Below, in pieces: positions 1 through 9,043 of a DNA stretch of 49,568 nucleotides (positions within the stretch are counted from its first letter, which is position 1; each line of letters begins with the position of its first letter). The translations under genes and the position numbers were made by a program. Source of the stretch: an uncultured Collinsella sp. (lineage in GTDB: Bacteria; Actinomycetota; Coriobacteriia; Coriobacteriales; Coriobacteriaceae); NCBI GenBank assembly GCA_900539735.1, contig UQDE01000011.1, forward strand, positions 1 through 49,568, in the 5' to 3' direction. The notes below the pieces were generated by a model. It saw nothing but the letters and a program-made list of their open reading frames with translations. It had not been told where the DNA came from and ran no database searches.

Positions 1-179
1 CCCGCGGCGCACTCGGCTTCACGACGCCCGCCCGCGCCTTCAGGGCGATGCTCGGTGACGACGCGGCGGCGCTGCTGGACGCCTACGGCGTGGAGGACGT
101 GCCGCTCGGCGAGCTCGACCTGACGCCGGGGCTGATAGGGCGGGCGCGCGCAGAGAGGGGCGATGCCCCGCTGTCCTAG
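1..179 (+). CDS. C-terminal fragment of an IS30-like transposase (5' end outside window)
   Basis: An open frame enters from the left edge and stops at a TAG at 177-179, giving about 58 residues. It contains the stretch RGALGFTTPARAF, which resembles the C-terminal 'P-R-x-x-L-G-F-x-T-P-A-E-x-F' signature of IS30-family transposases just after the DDE catalytic core. The remaining ~45 residues are acidic and Ala/Leu-rich and have no further recognisable motif. Base composition is clearly richer in G+C than the genes that follow, which fits acquired DNA. The catalytic residues are not in the window, so intactness cannot be judged. An unrelated protein sharing this short motif is possible. Confidence 0.4.
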   Translation, partial: RGALGFTTPARAFRAMLGDDAAALLDAYGVEDVPLGELDLTPGLIGRARAERGDAPLS

Positions 180-507
180 CCTGAAGGGAAAAAAGGAATA
201 GGCGGACCGACCGTCCGGCTGAGTCTGGGAAGAGGTGCCGGACGGAGGGCGGAGCATGGCCACCGGACCCATCGAAACACATCTCCACCGTTCCTTCAAC
301 TGGGAAAATGCCGCCCCCGGGGCCCGCGAGGGGCCTCGGGGGCGTTCGGGTAGCTGCGGGAACGTCCTATCCGCTCAATGTGTTCGGCTGAGATCGGAAA
401 TCAACCAAACAGACTTTTTTTGACCGTTTGCCCTACGGAATCGACCCGTTGGGGAAAAATAGCTTGACGTTTGGACGCTTCTCGTGCTTCAGGAGCTGAC
501 TATAAAG
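180..507. other. Gene-free gap between transposase tail and MBL-fold hydrolase
   Basis: These 328 bases lie between two convergent reading frames. They hold the GC-rich hairpin at 312-344 and a seven-T run at 415-421. No convincing gene, tRNA or terminal inverted repeat could be recognised. The right end of the insertion element, if there is one, probably lies here but cannot be placed without the left end. Confidence 0.5.
312..344. terminator. Long GC-rich hairpin behind the transposase tail
   Basis: A 14-bp stem (312-325 with 331-344, one G-U pair on the plus strand) closes over the five-base loop GCGAG. No T-run follows directly, so it is a doubtful intrinsic terminator. It may be part of the end of the insertion element, or may block read-through transcription from outside into the element. 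Confidence 0.45.
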
Positions 508-1191
508 CTACACCTGCATGAAAGGGTTCTGCATGAGCTCGCGTGCCATGGTGGTCGAATCGCCATGGCCGGTTAGGCAAACGGTATCGGGCGGGAGAAG
601 CCGGGCGAGCTTGGAGAGCGAGCGCAGAATCGCCGCCTCGTCTCCTCCAGAAAGATCGGTGCGGCCGTGGCTGCCCGGGAATAGTGTGTCGCCCACAAAG
701 GCAATGTTCCCCTGCTCGGTGGCAGCAAACAAGACGATCCCGCCCGGCGTATGCCCTGGCGTCTCGATCACCTGCAGGCAGATATCGCCCACCTCGATAG
801 CATCGCCTTCGGCGAGCAGGCGCGTCGGCTCCCCGGGGTCAGGCGTCTCAATGCCCCACATAGCTCGCTGTTCCTCGATGTTCGCATGCGGCACCGCCAC
901 ATCCTTGGCACACAGCTCATACTGGCAGCCCTCGCCAACGGTGGTTCGCACGCCGGCAACACCACCAACATGATCGGCATGGCCATGAGTGCATACGGCG
1001 CCAAGCACGCGTACACCGGCATGTTCGGCTCGAATATGCTCCACCAAACGCTCGCCTTCCCATGCGGGGTCGATAATCACGCACTCATTGTCCGAAATAA
1101 CAGCATAGCTATTGGTCTGAATGGGACCGTTTACGAGCGTCTCAATCTCGACCGATCCCTTGGGAGTTAAATCCAAGGACACAGCACTCAT
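508..1191 (-). CDS. MBL-fold metallo-hydrolase (glyoxalase II-like)
   Basis: The 227-residue protein has the metallo-beta-lactamase zinc motif THGHADHVGG near residue 68, a downstream metal His in ETPGHTPGG, the Asp of FVGDTLF and a C-terminal His in LTGHGD. Together these form the two-metal site of the glyoxalase II/YcbL-like subgroup. Family members hydrolyse thioesters such as S-lactoylglutathione or related substrates. The true substrate here is unknown, and high-GC Gram-positives usually lack glutathione. It is cytoplasmic, with no signal peptide. The ATG is preceded by GAGGAGAGGGAC. It is the last gene of the minus-strand recJ-rel group, 84 bases after rel, with a perfect hairpin between them. 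Confidence 0.88.
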   Translation of the reverse strand: MSAVSLDLTPKGSVEIETLVNGPIQTNSYAVISDNECVIIDPAWEGERLVEHIRAEHAGVRVLGAVCTHGHADHVGGVAGVRTTVGEGCQYELCAKDVAVPHANIEEQRAMWGIETPDPGEPTRLLAEGDAIEVGDICLQVIETPGHTPGGIVLFAATEQGNIAFVGDTLFPGSHGRTDLSGGDEAAILRSLSKLARLLPPDTVCLTGHGDSTTMARELMQNPFMQV

Positions 1192-1211
1192 GTCCCTCTC
1201 CTCTCTATAGA

Positions 1212-1239
1212 ACTCGAGGCATCAAACGATGCCTCGAGT
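1212..1239 (-). terminator. Perfect 12-bp hairpin between rel and the hydrolase gene
   Basis: Arms 1212-1223 and 1228-1239 pair perfectly over the loop AAAC. On the minus strand no T-run follows, so it may reduce rather than stop read-through, or act as an RNA processing or stabilising element between the two genes. Confidence 0.45.
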
Positions 1240-1275
1240 GTAGCGAATATCGATAATGTGACACGTTCGTCGCGA

Positions 1276-3636
1276 CTAAACGCGGCGCTTAAGCTGGGCT
1301 CCACCCTCGCCGGGCATCAGGCGGCGCGCGTCGTAGACCGAGTCGACGCTGCTGATAGAGGCCAGCAGCGGATCCAGACCACTCGCGTCCGAGATCTCGA
1401 CCATAAAGCGCAAGGTTGCAATACCCTCGCGGTTGGTCGACGTGGCGGCGGAAAGAATATTGCCGCCTGCATCGCCAATGGCGATGGTGACGTCCTTGAG
1501 CAGGCCCATGCGGTCCAGGCACTCGACCACAATCTCGACCTGGAAAAGCGTATCGGCAGCACCATCCCACTCTACGTCAATCATGCGCTCGGGATGTTCC
1601 ATAAGGCCCTTGACGTTGGGACAGTTGGCGCGATGCACCGAAACGCCACGACCGCGCGTGATGAAGCCGACGATGTCGTCGCCCGTCACGGGGTTGCAGC
1701 AATGAGCCAGACGGACCAGCAGGCCGCTGTTGCTCTCGCCCTTGACGATAATGCCGTTACTGGCGCTCTTACCGCGCTTTTGCGGCTTGCGGTTGGAGCC
1801 GCGAGCGGGCTGCTTTACGACCTCGGCGATAGCCTCGGCCTTGGTGAGCTGTTCCTCGGGCTTGGGGTCCAAGATTTGCTCGACCTTATTGCCCACAGCG
1901 CGCGGGGCGACCTTGCCCGCGCCAACGGCTGCAAAAAGGTCCTCGAGCTGCTTGAAGTTAAACTGCTCCGCCACGGCGTTGAGCGCACGCGTGGATCGTG
2001 GCGTAGAGATGCCATACCCGCGCTTACGCAGGTCCTTGGCCAGTATATCGCGGCCGGCGGCAGCGTCGTCATCCTTGGTCGCGGCGGCGAAATAACGGCG
2101 AATCTTTGACTTGGCCGAAGGTGTCTTGACGATCTTGAGCCAATCGCGCGACGGCTTAGAGCTCTTGTTAGTCAGAATCTCGACACGGTCACCCGTCTTG
2201 ATCTCGTGCGTGAGCGGCGCCACCGCACCGTTGATTTTGGCGCCGACACAGTGGTTACCGACCTCGGTATGAACGGCGTAGGCAAAGTCGAGCGGTGTAG
2301 AGCCGGCACGAAGCGCCATGACCTCGCCCTTGGGCGTAAAGACAAAAATTTCCTGGTCGAACAAGTCGACCTTCAGCGAATGCAGGTATTCCTTGGCATC
2401 GGTGATCTCGTCAGACGCCGCCCAGTCGAGTGAGTGCTTGAGCCAGTTGATCTGGTCGTCCAGACGCTGCGCATCGTTAGTCTTGGAGGCAGACGATCCG
2501 CCCGACTTCTTATACAGCCAGTGGGCAGCGATGCCATACTCGGCCTGCTCGTGCATTTCGTAGGTTCGAATCTGAATCTCGAGCGGACGGGCCGTGGGGC
2601 CGATAACCGTCGTGTGAAGCGATTGGTAGTTATTGACCTTGGGCATGGCGATATAGTCTTTAAAACGACCGGGCATGGGATGCCACAGGGTATGCACGGC
2701 ACCAAGCGTGGAATAGCAATCGCGCACCGAATGAGTGATGACGCGCAGCGCCACCAGGTCGTAAATCTCGGAGAACTCCTTGCCCTTGCGCTTCATCTTT
2801 TGATAGATGGACCAATAGTGCTTGGAACGACCGTTGATCTGAAAGCCCTCAAGACCAATGCGATTGAGCTCATCGGTGAGCGTCTTGATGGTCTCGGCCA
2901 GATAACGCTCGCGAACCTCGCGCGACTCGGATACCATGCGCGCGATGCGCTGGTAGGCATCGGGCTCCAAGTAGAAAAAGGACAGGTCCTCGAGCTCCCA
3001 CTTGATTGAACTCATGCCCAGGCGGTCGGCCAAAGGCGCGTACACGTCCATGGTCTCGCGTGCCTTAAACAGGCGGCGGTCCTCGCGCAGAGCGGCAAGC
3101 GTGCGCATGTTATGCAGGCGGTCGGCGAGCTTGACGATGATGACGCGGATGTCCTTGGACATGGCGAGGAACATCTTGCGCAGCGTAAGCGCCTGCTTCT
3201 CGTCCATGCTGTCGACTTCAATGTTGGTGAGCTTGGTCACGCCGTCGACGAGCCCTGCCACGGTTTCGCCAAACAGACCCGAAACATCGGCAAGCGAGGT
3301 CTCGGTGTCCTCGACGGTATCGTGCAGCAACGCGGCGCACACCACATCGCAGTCCATCTTGAGGTCAGCCAGAATGATAGCTACCTCGACGGGATGGTTA
3401 ATGTACATCTCACCCGAGCGCCGCTTTTGGTTGCAGTGCTTCTCGGCAGCAAAGCAGTAGGCCTGCTCCACATTGGAGAAGTCGTCCTCGTTCATATATT
3501 TGAGGCACAGACGCTCCAGCTTGTCGTAGCTGTCCGCCATAATCTCGGGCGGCAGCTCATCGGCATGCTTATAGTGCTCCATCTCCGAAAACGGCTGGAG
3601 GGTGGAATCATGGGCGGTACGGGCTGCGGCGTCCAT
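1276..3636 (-). CDS. rel: Bifunctional (p)ppGpp synthetase/hydrolase Rel
   Basis: The 786-residue protein has the full long-RSH layout. The HD hydrolase domain includes INHP at 79-82 and HD at 105-106. The synthetase domain includes GRSKHYWSIYQKM from 269 and FKDYIAMPKVNNYQSLH. A TGS domain lies around 430-490 (IFVFTPKGEVMALRAGSTPL), with a zinc-finger-like region containing HCCNPV and a C-terminal ACT domain from about 705. The motif RFKD at 324-327 is the RxKD type found in bifunctional enzymes (EFDD in RelA proper), so both making and degrading the alarmone are expected. The start lies 15 bases after the recJ-fusion stop, behind AAGGGGA, implying one operon. Length is slightly above the usual 730-750, with an extra N-terminal 30 residues. 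Confidence 0.96.
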   Translation of the reverse strand: MDAAARTAHDSTLQPFSEMEHYKHADELPPEIMADSYDKLERLCLKYMNEDDFSNVEQAYCFAAEKHCNQKRRSGEMYINHPVEVAIILADLKMDCDVVCAALLHDTVEDTETSLADVSGLFGETVAGLVDGVTKLTNIEVDSMDEKQALTLRKMFLAMSKDIRVIIVKLADRLHNMRTLAALREDRRLFKARETMDVYAPLADRLGMSSIKWELEDLSFFYLEPDAYQRIARMVSESREVRERYLAETIKTLTDELNRIGLEGFQINGRSKHYWSIYQKMKRKGKEFSEIYDLVALRVITHSVRDCYSTLGAVHTLWHPMPGRFKDYIAMPKVNNYQSLHTTVIGPTARPLEIQIRTYEMHEQAEYGIAAHWLYKKSGGSSASKTNDAQRLDDQINWLKHSLDWAASDEITDAKEYLHSLKVDLFDQEIFVFTPKGEVMALRAGSTPLDFAYAVHTEVGNHCVGAKINGAVAPLTHEIKTGDRVEILTNKSSKPSRDWLKIVKTPSAKSKIRRYFAAATKDDDAAAGRDILAKDLRKRGYGISTPRSTRALNAVAEQFNFKQLEDLFAAVGAGKVAPRAVGNKVEQILDPKPEEQLTKAEAIAEVVKQPARGSNRKPQKRGKSASNGIIVKGESNSGLLVRLAHCCNPVTGDDIVGFITRGRGVSVHRANCPNVKGLMEHPERMIDVEWDGAADTLFQVEIVVECLDRMGLLKDVTIAIGDAGGNILSAATSTNREGIATLRFMVEISDASGLDPLLASISSVDSVYDARRLMPGEGGAQLKRRV

Positions 3637-3651
3637 CGAGGTCCCCTTCCC

Positions 3652-6600
3652 CTAGGCCCGCGGTACGATCGGGCGGTTAACTTTGGCTAGCATATCAGAA
3701 GCGCACGAATCGAGTGCCCAGCTCCGAAAAGCCGTGAACTCCATGCGCGAGCGCAAGCCCTCCAAATAGCGAATTGACCTGCTTAATTGCACGCGACCGG
3801 GGTTTTCCGCCATCGCGATGCGACGCGTATCGTCAAACCCCGAAACGCGGCAGAAACCGAGTTCTTCGAAGATTCCCAGGCCGCTTTCCACCGAGCGCTC
3901 GTCGACCGGCGTGCGGGCATCGATGGCAAGACACATCTGCGCAATGTCGATATCGCTCGCGCAGAATGAATCGTCCCCCGTCTTGCCACGGTTGGAGCGC
4001 CACATGGTCTGCAGCGCTCGATAGAGAGTGACAAGCTCATCGCGCTCGGGCGCGTAACAATCGAGCAGGCGCTCATTAATACGAGCGTCACGCGACGAAT
4101 AGAGCAGGTGAATCACGGCGGGCTGTCCATCGCGGCCGGCACGGCCACTCATCTGGTTAAACTCAATCGCACCAAACGGCATGTGGTAGAGCACGACATG
4201 ACGGATATCGGGCAGGTTGACGCCCTCACCGAAGGCAGAGGTCGAAACGATGCAACTGAGGCTTCCGTCGCGAAACGCTTCCTCGACACGGCGGCGATCG
4301 GAGCGCGCAAGCCCGGCGTTATAGAACGCAATATGGGTCGCGCAGTCGGGCACGCGTTTGCGCAACGTCTTGGCAAGCGCCACGGACTGGTCGCGCGAGT
4401 TGACGTAGATGACGGTCTTCTCCCCCGTCGCCACGATTGACACCAGGCGATTTTCGCGGCTCGCAAGGTCACGGTCGTCCTCGAGTTGCAGGTTCTCGCG
4501 AACGGTCTCGTCGACCACCGTCCTGGTAATCGGCAATACACGAGCAAGCTCCGCCACGACCGGGGCCGTCGCGGTAGCCGTTGCCGCCATGACAACGGGG
4601 TCGCCCAGGGCTTTGAGAATATCGGGCATGTCGAGGTAGGCGCTCCGGTCGCCGACTTTGGCAAGACCGGCATGGTGTGCCTCATCGATAACGACAAAGC
4701 CAATACGTCCAGAACGTGCAAAGCGATCGCGATGGATAGACAGGAACTCCGGCGTCGTGAGAACGATGCCGGTGCGGCCCGAAGCCAGGCCGGCAAACAC
4801 GTCATCGCGCGCTGCCTCCACGGTCTCGCCGGTCAACACGCCCACGCCAATGCCGAGCGCAGCCATCGTCGACGAGAGGTGATAAGCCTGGTCGGCAACG
4901 AGCGCGCGCAGCGGATAGACAAAGATGCTCGCCCGCCCACGAAGGACCGCCTCGCGCGCGGCGTGCACATGGAAGATGAGCGACTTGCCGCGCCCCGTCC
5001 CCATAACGGCCAAGACGCTCTGGTGGTCGGCGAGCGCGTCGAGTGCCTCGACCTGCGCGCGATGCGGCTGGTTCGAGCCGATAAAGCTGTGAATGAGCGA
5101 GCGCGTGAGCTCGGTATAGGAAAGCTGAGCGAGCGTTTCGCGTTTACGCGACTCCAGGCGCAGGCCAGAATCCGCCGGTTGTACGCCGCGGCGAAGCTCA
5201 CATGCCGGATCGTCGATATTGGGCGCCGTGGCATCGCGCACCAAGACATCTTTGATCATGAGTTTGGGCTTCACGCGCCCCTGCCAATGCTCGGCAACGG
5301 CCTCGAACACCAAGTCGACGGCGCTGTCGCAATTGATAAGCCTGTCGATCTGCGGTACGCGAAACATGATTGCCGGCACGCTCGCGGCTCCATCCGTCGC
5401 CACGAAGCGCATGTGCTCGCCGGTCTTACCCACCACGGCGCGATCACACATCGTCACGCCCTCGGCAGCCAGCAGCGGCACCTTATTACCCTGGCCAAAC
5501 GGCTCAAGGCGGGAAATCTGCTCGATGGTCTCGATATTCAATTCGGAAAGGTCGACCGTGGCGGCAACCTCGTCGGTGTCCTCAAAGTCCTCGGCGGGAA
5601 GCTCGGACAACACGGCGGAAAGACGTCGACGAAACTCATCGAGCTTAGATGCCTCGATGGTAACGCCCACCGCACCGGCATGCCCGCCGCGGCGAATCAG
5701 CAGGTCGGAGCAGCGTTCTACGGCCTCGAACAGGTTGACTTTGCCTACCGAGCGGCCCGACCCACGTGCTATACCGTCCTCGATAGAGAAAAGCAGCGCC
5801 GGTACGTGATATCGGTTGGTGAGGCGGCTCGCCACGATGCCCTTAACGCCCTCGTGCCAACCTTCGCCGCCCACGACAATCGCGCGCCCGCCATCATAGG
5901 TCTCCTCGACCTTTGCCATGGCATCGCGCGTGAGCTCCGCCTCGATCTCGCGACGCTGACGGTTGATCTCCTCGAGCTCGGCCGCCAGCGCGCTTGCCTC
6001 GATAGGATCACGGGCAAGCAGCAGGTCGAGCGCCAGCTTGGGATCGGCCATGCGGCCGGCGGCGTTTAAGCGGGGAATGAGCGAAAACGACAGGCCGTCG
6101 GCCGTAATGGTAGAAAGGTCGGCCTTGGCAAGTGCGGCAAGCGCGATATAGCCGGGACGGGCCGTCACACGCATCTGTTGGATGCCCTCGGCGACCAGTG
6201 CGCGATTCTCGGGCGTGAGCGGCATCATGTCGGACACGGTACCCAGTGCCGCGACCTCTATCAGCGAGCGCCAATACGATGGCTTGCTCAAACGCTCGCT
6301 CAGGACCTGCACCAGCTTGAGCGCCACGCCGGCGCCGGCAAGTTCACGCGAAGGACCCTCGTCCTCGAGCTTAGGGTCGGTTAGGGGCACGCCCTGCGGC
6401 ACCTGATCGGAGGGCTCGTGATGGTCCGTGACCACTAAATCGATCCCCAGGCTCTCCAGATAGGAAACCTCTTCTTTGGCGGCAATGCCGTTATCGACGG
6501 TCACGATCAGCTGGGGACGAGCGAGCTCATTAACGCGGTCGAGCGCCGCGCGCGAAAGACCGTAGCCCTCGTCAAAGCGATGCGGGATGAATGGTGTGAC

Positions 6601-6939
6601 ATTGGCGCCAAACGTTCGCAGCGCCTCGGTCAACAGGCAGGTCGACGTAATACCGTCAACGTCAAAATCGCCGAAGACCGCAATGTGCTCGTGGTTGCGA
6701 ATAGCACGCTCGACGCGGTCGGCAACGACCGACATGCCCGGGATAATGAGTGGGTCGGCCCAGTCGCGATCGAGCGAAGGCGTCAAAAATAGCTGTCCTT
6801 CCTCAATCGAGGCAATACCGTGCGCAACCATAATACGCGCCACCAGCCCGGGTATGCCCAGACCAGCCGAAAGCTCCTTTTCGAGCTCGGGATTTTGCTG
6901 AGCGACCGCCCAGCGATGTGTCGTCTTAAGCGATGGCAT
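3652..6939 (-). CDS. recJ: RecJ exonuclease fused to a RecQ-like DEAH helicase
   Basis: This is a two-part protein of 1095 residues. Positions below are numbered from an upstream GTG at 6984, 15 residues earlier. The N-terminal ~580 residues are RecJ: DHH-family GDFDVDG at 105-111, TDHH at 186-189, the DHHA1 motif GGHAGA at 433-438 and an OB-like region. The C-terminal ~450 residues are an SF2 helicase of RecQ type: Walker A GTGRGKS at 662-668, DEAH at 767-770 and motif VI QMSGRAGRDG. RecJ digests 5' single strands during recombination and repair; RecQ-type helicases feed it unwound DNA. Fusing them would couple the two steps. I chose the ATG at 6939 because it matches RecJ N-termini and follows GGGGGTGGG. 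Confidence 0.9.
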   Translation of the reverse strand: MPSLKTTHRWAVAQQNPELEKELSAGLGIPGLVARIMVAHGIASIEEGQLFLTPSLDRDWADPLIIPGMSVVADRVERAIRNHEHIAVFGDFDVDGITSTCLLTEALRTFGANVTPFIPHRFDEGYGLSRAALDRVNELARPQLIVTVDNGIAAKEEVSYLESLGIDLVVTDHHEPSDQVPQGVPLTDPKLEDEGPSRELAGAGVALKLVQVLSERLSKPSYWRSLIEVAALGTVSDMMPLTPENRALVAEGIQQMRVTARPGYIALAALAKADLSTITADGLSFSLIPRLNAAGRMADPKLALDLLLARDPIEASALAAELEEINRQRREIEAELTRDAMAKVEETYDGGRAIVVGGEGWHEGVKGIVASRLTNRYHVPALLFSIEDGIARGSGRSVGKVNLFEAVERCSDLLIRRGGHAGAVGVTIEASKLDEFRRRLSAVLSELPAEDFEDTDEVAATVDLSELNIETIEQISRLEPFGQGNKVPLLAAEGVTMCDRAVVGKTGEHMRFVATDGAASVPAIMFRVPQIDRLINCDSAVDLVFEAVAEHWQGRVKPKLMIKDVLVRDATAPNIDDPACELRRGVQPADSGLRLESRKRETLAQLSYTELTRSLIHSFIGSNQPHRAQVEALDALADHQSVLAVMGTGRGKSLIFHVHAAREAVLRGRASIFVYPLRALVADQAYHLSSTMAALGIGVGVLTGETVEAARDDVFAGLASGRTGIVLTTPEFLSIHRDRFARSGRIGFVVIDEAHHAGLAKVGDRSAYLDMPDILKALGDPVVMAATATATAPVVAELARVLPITRTVVDETVRENLQLEDDRDLASRENRLVSIVATGEKTVIYVNSRDQSVALAKTLRKRVPDCATHIAFYNAGLARSDRRRVEEAFRDGSLSCIVSTSAFGEGVNLPDIRHVVLYHMPFGAIEFNQMSGRAGRDGQPAVIHLLYSSRDARINERLLDCYAPERDELVTLYRALQTMWRSNRGKTGDDSFCASDIDIAQMCLAIDARTPVDERSVESGLGIFEELGFCRVSGFDDTRRIAMAENPGRVQLSRSIRYLEGLRSRMEFTAFRSWALDSCASDMLAKVNRPIVPRA

Positions 6940-6992
6940 AGGCGCCCACCCCCGATAGGGGCAGGTCGCCGCGATACCTCTCACGGTTCATA
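6927..6992 (-). CDS. Possible 21-codon leader ORF overlapping the recJ-fusion start
   Basis: An ATG at 6992 sits nine bases after AGAGGA, better spaced than any start of the recJ fusion. It opens a 21-codon frame (MNRERYRGDLPLSG...) that ends in TAA just after the chosen recJ ATG at 6939, so the two frames overlap by about a dozen bases. This arrangement would permit translational coupling. It may equally be a chance frame in the 5' leader. Confidence 0.3.
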
Positions 6993-7047
6993 GCGATGAG
7001 TCCTCTGTGTATGCCCGCTTCGGCAGGCAGATCTGTTGAACGGATTT

Positions 7048-7066
7048 ATTATACCGTGCGGCACGG
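7048..7066 (-). promoter_or_regulatory. Putative promoter of the recJ-rel-hydrolase operon with palindrome
   Basis: A perfect minus-strand -10 box, TATAAT, lies at 7048-7053, about 55 bases upstream of the leader ORF. Directly against it, in the spacer, is the palindrome CCGTGC-G-GCACGG (7054-7066), a possible operator. No good -35 box is visible at 17 bases. Confidence 0.4.
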
Positions 7067-7213
7067 ACGCAGAGCCTCGCGGCACGCCCTGGTTTCGGTA
7101 AACGAGGCCGGTAATAGCCTCGAAATAATCGAGCGTTTCTGACGCACGGACGCATGCGAGCGTCTAGCATATCCATTCAAACGAGTTCGCGGATAAAGGG
7201 AGTCACGGGGCAT

Positions 7214-8212
7214 ATGAAGCAATGGGTTGGACTGGGAAAGTTCCTCGCGGGGCATATGCAGGTCATCGTTCCGATTTGCGTAACGCTCGGCGTGCTCTTT
7301 CCCCAGCAGATCGGCGTACTCAAGCCCATCGTTCCCGCCCTCTTCGCCTTTATGACGTTCCAAGGTGCGCTCAGCAACACCTTCCACCAGGTCGCTGAGG
7401 TGTTCCGCCGTCCCCTGCACCTGATTTTGGCGCTGCTCGTCTCGGCGGTGCTTATTCCCATAGCAGCCTATGCCATGGGATCGCTGTTCTTTGGCTCCAA
7501 TCCCAACCTTGTCTGCGGCATCGTGCTCGAGTACAGCGTACCCGTGGCGGTCACTGCCTTTATGTGGATTAGCATGTTCGGCGGCAACGGCCCGCTCGCG
7601 CTCACCATCATCCTGACGTCCTCGGTTATCTCGCCTGTGACGATTCCACTCACGCTGAAGCTCTTGCTGGGTGCCACCGTCTCGATCGATGTGCCGAGCA
7701 TGATGCAGGACATGGCCTTTATGATCGCCATCCCCGCCGTGCTCGGCATCGTGATCAACGAGCTCACACGTGGATGGGGACACGAGAAGCTCTCCCCCGC
7801 GCTCTCGCCCGCCTGCAAGTTCATGATGATGGGCATTATCGCCCCCAACTCCACCGCCATGAGCGAGTACGTCCTGCACATGAACGCGATGCGTCTGGAA
7901 GTCGCCCTCTTTATTTTGACCTTCGCCATCAGCGGCTTTGTCGTCGGTTTTCTGGTCGCCCGTGCGCTGCATCTGCCATATAGCGAGACGACTACCATGT
8001 GCTTTACCTGCGGCATGCGTAACATCTCTTCGGGCGCCGTCATCGCCACACAGTACTTTCCAGGCGAAGTCGTGTTTCCCGTCATGTGCGGAACGCTGTT
8101 TCAGCAGATACTCGCCTCGTTTATCGGGCATCTCTTTGAGCGTCTGACCGACGAGGAGCGCGCCGCCCAGCGCAAGCGTGTCGAGGCCGGCCGCGACGCC
8201 ATGGCGCGCTAG
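7214..8212 (+). CDS. BASS-family (bile acid:sodium symporter-like) membrane transporter
   Basis: The 332-residue protein is almost entirely hydrophobic, with about ten membrane segments and a short charged C-terminus (EERAAQRKRVEAGRD). Its organisation fits the bile acid:Na+ symporter (BASS/SBF) superfamily. Conserved-looking features include the early PALFAFMTFQGAL, the CGIVLEYSVPVAVTAF segment, GIIAPNSTAMSEY and the late CFTCGMRNISSGAVIA, which corresponds to the family's 'GxxNxxLA' substrate/Na+ crossover. Bacterial members carry pantoate, keto acids or other organic anions; the substrate here cannot be told. I start at 7214, behind AAAGGGAG; an in-frame ATG at 7154 would add 20 unlikely residues. 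It is divergent from the recJ operon. Confidence 0.8.
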   Translation: MKQWVGLGKFLAGHMQVIVPICVTLGVLFPQQIGVLKPIVPALFAFMTFQGALSNTFHQVAEVFRRPLHLILALLVSAVLIPIAAYAMGSLFFGSNPNLVCGIVLEYSVPVAVTAFMWISMFGGNGPLALTIILTSSVISPVTIPLTLKLLLGATVSIDVPSMMQDMAFMIAIPAVLGIVINELTRGWGHEKLSPALSPACKFMMMGIIAPNSTAMSEYVLHMNAMRLEVALFILTFAISGFVVGFLVARALHLPYSETTTMCFTCGMRNISSGAVIATQYFPGEVVFPVMCGTLFQQILASFIGHLFERLTDEERAAQRKRVEAGRDAMAR

Positions 8213-8242
8213 ACTGTCCACATTACACGGGTGTTAATCTTG

Positions 8243-9040
8243 CTATACGAGCGTTTCCAGATGCGCACGCAAGCGCTCAGCATCGATATCGAGCGTTGTC
8301 TCGGCATTGACCTGGGCCAAACGATAGCCGACAAAGTAGGGCGAAACCACCCAACGCGGCAGCGCCTTGGCAATGGTCCGACCGCCCAGGTGATAGAAAA
8401 ACAAGTTGTACGACTCTGCGCGACCACCGTGGTGCTCGTTCAGGATATAGCGCAGAGCCACCTGGATCGCATCGGCGAAGAGATCTGCCTCGGCTTGGTC
8501 TCTTGTGTCATCGCTGGCGGCAATTCCCTGCGGGGCTGAAACGTTGACCTCAAAGAACCCCATGATCGGTTCGGTTGAGATGTTGGCCGCGATTCTCCCC
8601 TGTTGCCAGACATTGATGCCTTCGAAATTGGCGGAAGTCAACGAAGCATAGCCGTCTTCCTGCTCCAAACCCACGATCTGCATGTGCGGATGAACGAGAC
8701 TACCGCCCGAGAGAGGACCCTTGTTCTTGTACATGAGCACGCTTCGATACTGCTGTGAATCGATCATCTGCTGCCAGCAATCCAGGGCAAACCTCATCAC
8801 ATGGTGGAGTTCATCTGGCTCATAGGTCACCAGGTCGGCATCGTGATCGGCTGACTCGATCAGCACGGTTTGACGGGTGGCGCGCAGGGTTTTGAACTTA
8901 TTCTCGAGCCAGATGCAGTCGCCGTCGCGCCGGATGATATTGGCGAGTCCCTCGGTATCGCAAAAGGGGCACGCGGTGCCAGGGCGCCGGTTGTCGTCGG
9001 GCTTGCCGCTCGCCTCCTGAACGTCAAATACCAGCGCCAC
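8243..9040 (-). CDS. DUF4931 family protein, GalT/HIT-like fold
   Basis: This 265-residue soluble protein has an N-terminal CPFC motif followed by the segment SGGSLVHPHMQIVG. That resembles the HPHxQ active-site motif of galactose-1-phosphate uridylyltransferase and the HIT superfamily, where the central His forms a nucleotidyl intermediate. CPFC could hold one half of a metal site. The best family fit is DUF4931, whose reaction is not established; a nucleotidyl transfer or phosphorolysis is an inference. The GTG start lies just after the cutC stop and uses the GGAGG inside the last cutC codons, so the two genes are translationally linked. Confidence 0.7.
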   Translation of the reverse strand: MALVFDVQEASGKPDDNRRPGTACPFCDTEGLANIIRRDGDCIWLENKFKTLRATRQTVLIESADHDADLVTYEPDELHHVMRFALDCWQQMIDSQQYRSVLMYKNKGPLSGGSLVHPHMQIVGLEQEDGYASLTSANFEGINVWQQGRIAANISTEPIMGFFEVNVSAPQGIAASDDTRDQAEADLFADAIQVALRYILNEHHGGRAESYNLFFYHLGGRTIAKALPRWVVSPYFVGYRLAQVNAETTLDIDAERLRAHLETLV

Positions 9041-9043
9041 GGG

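Noticed and set aside
40..288. An 82-codon Arg/Pro-rich frame on the minus strand at the left edge
   Set aside because: It opposes the transposase-like tail and has the composition of a shadow frame in very GC-rich DNA.
4486..6069. A 527-codon frame opposite the recJ-helicase fusion
   Set aside because: The fusion on the minus strand has intact motifs over the same stretch; the opposite frame has no recognisable start site or domains.
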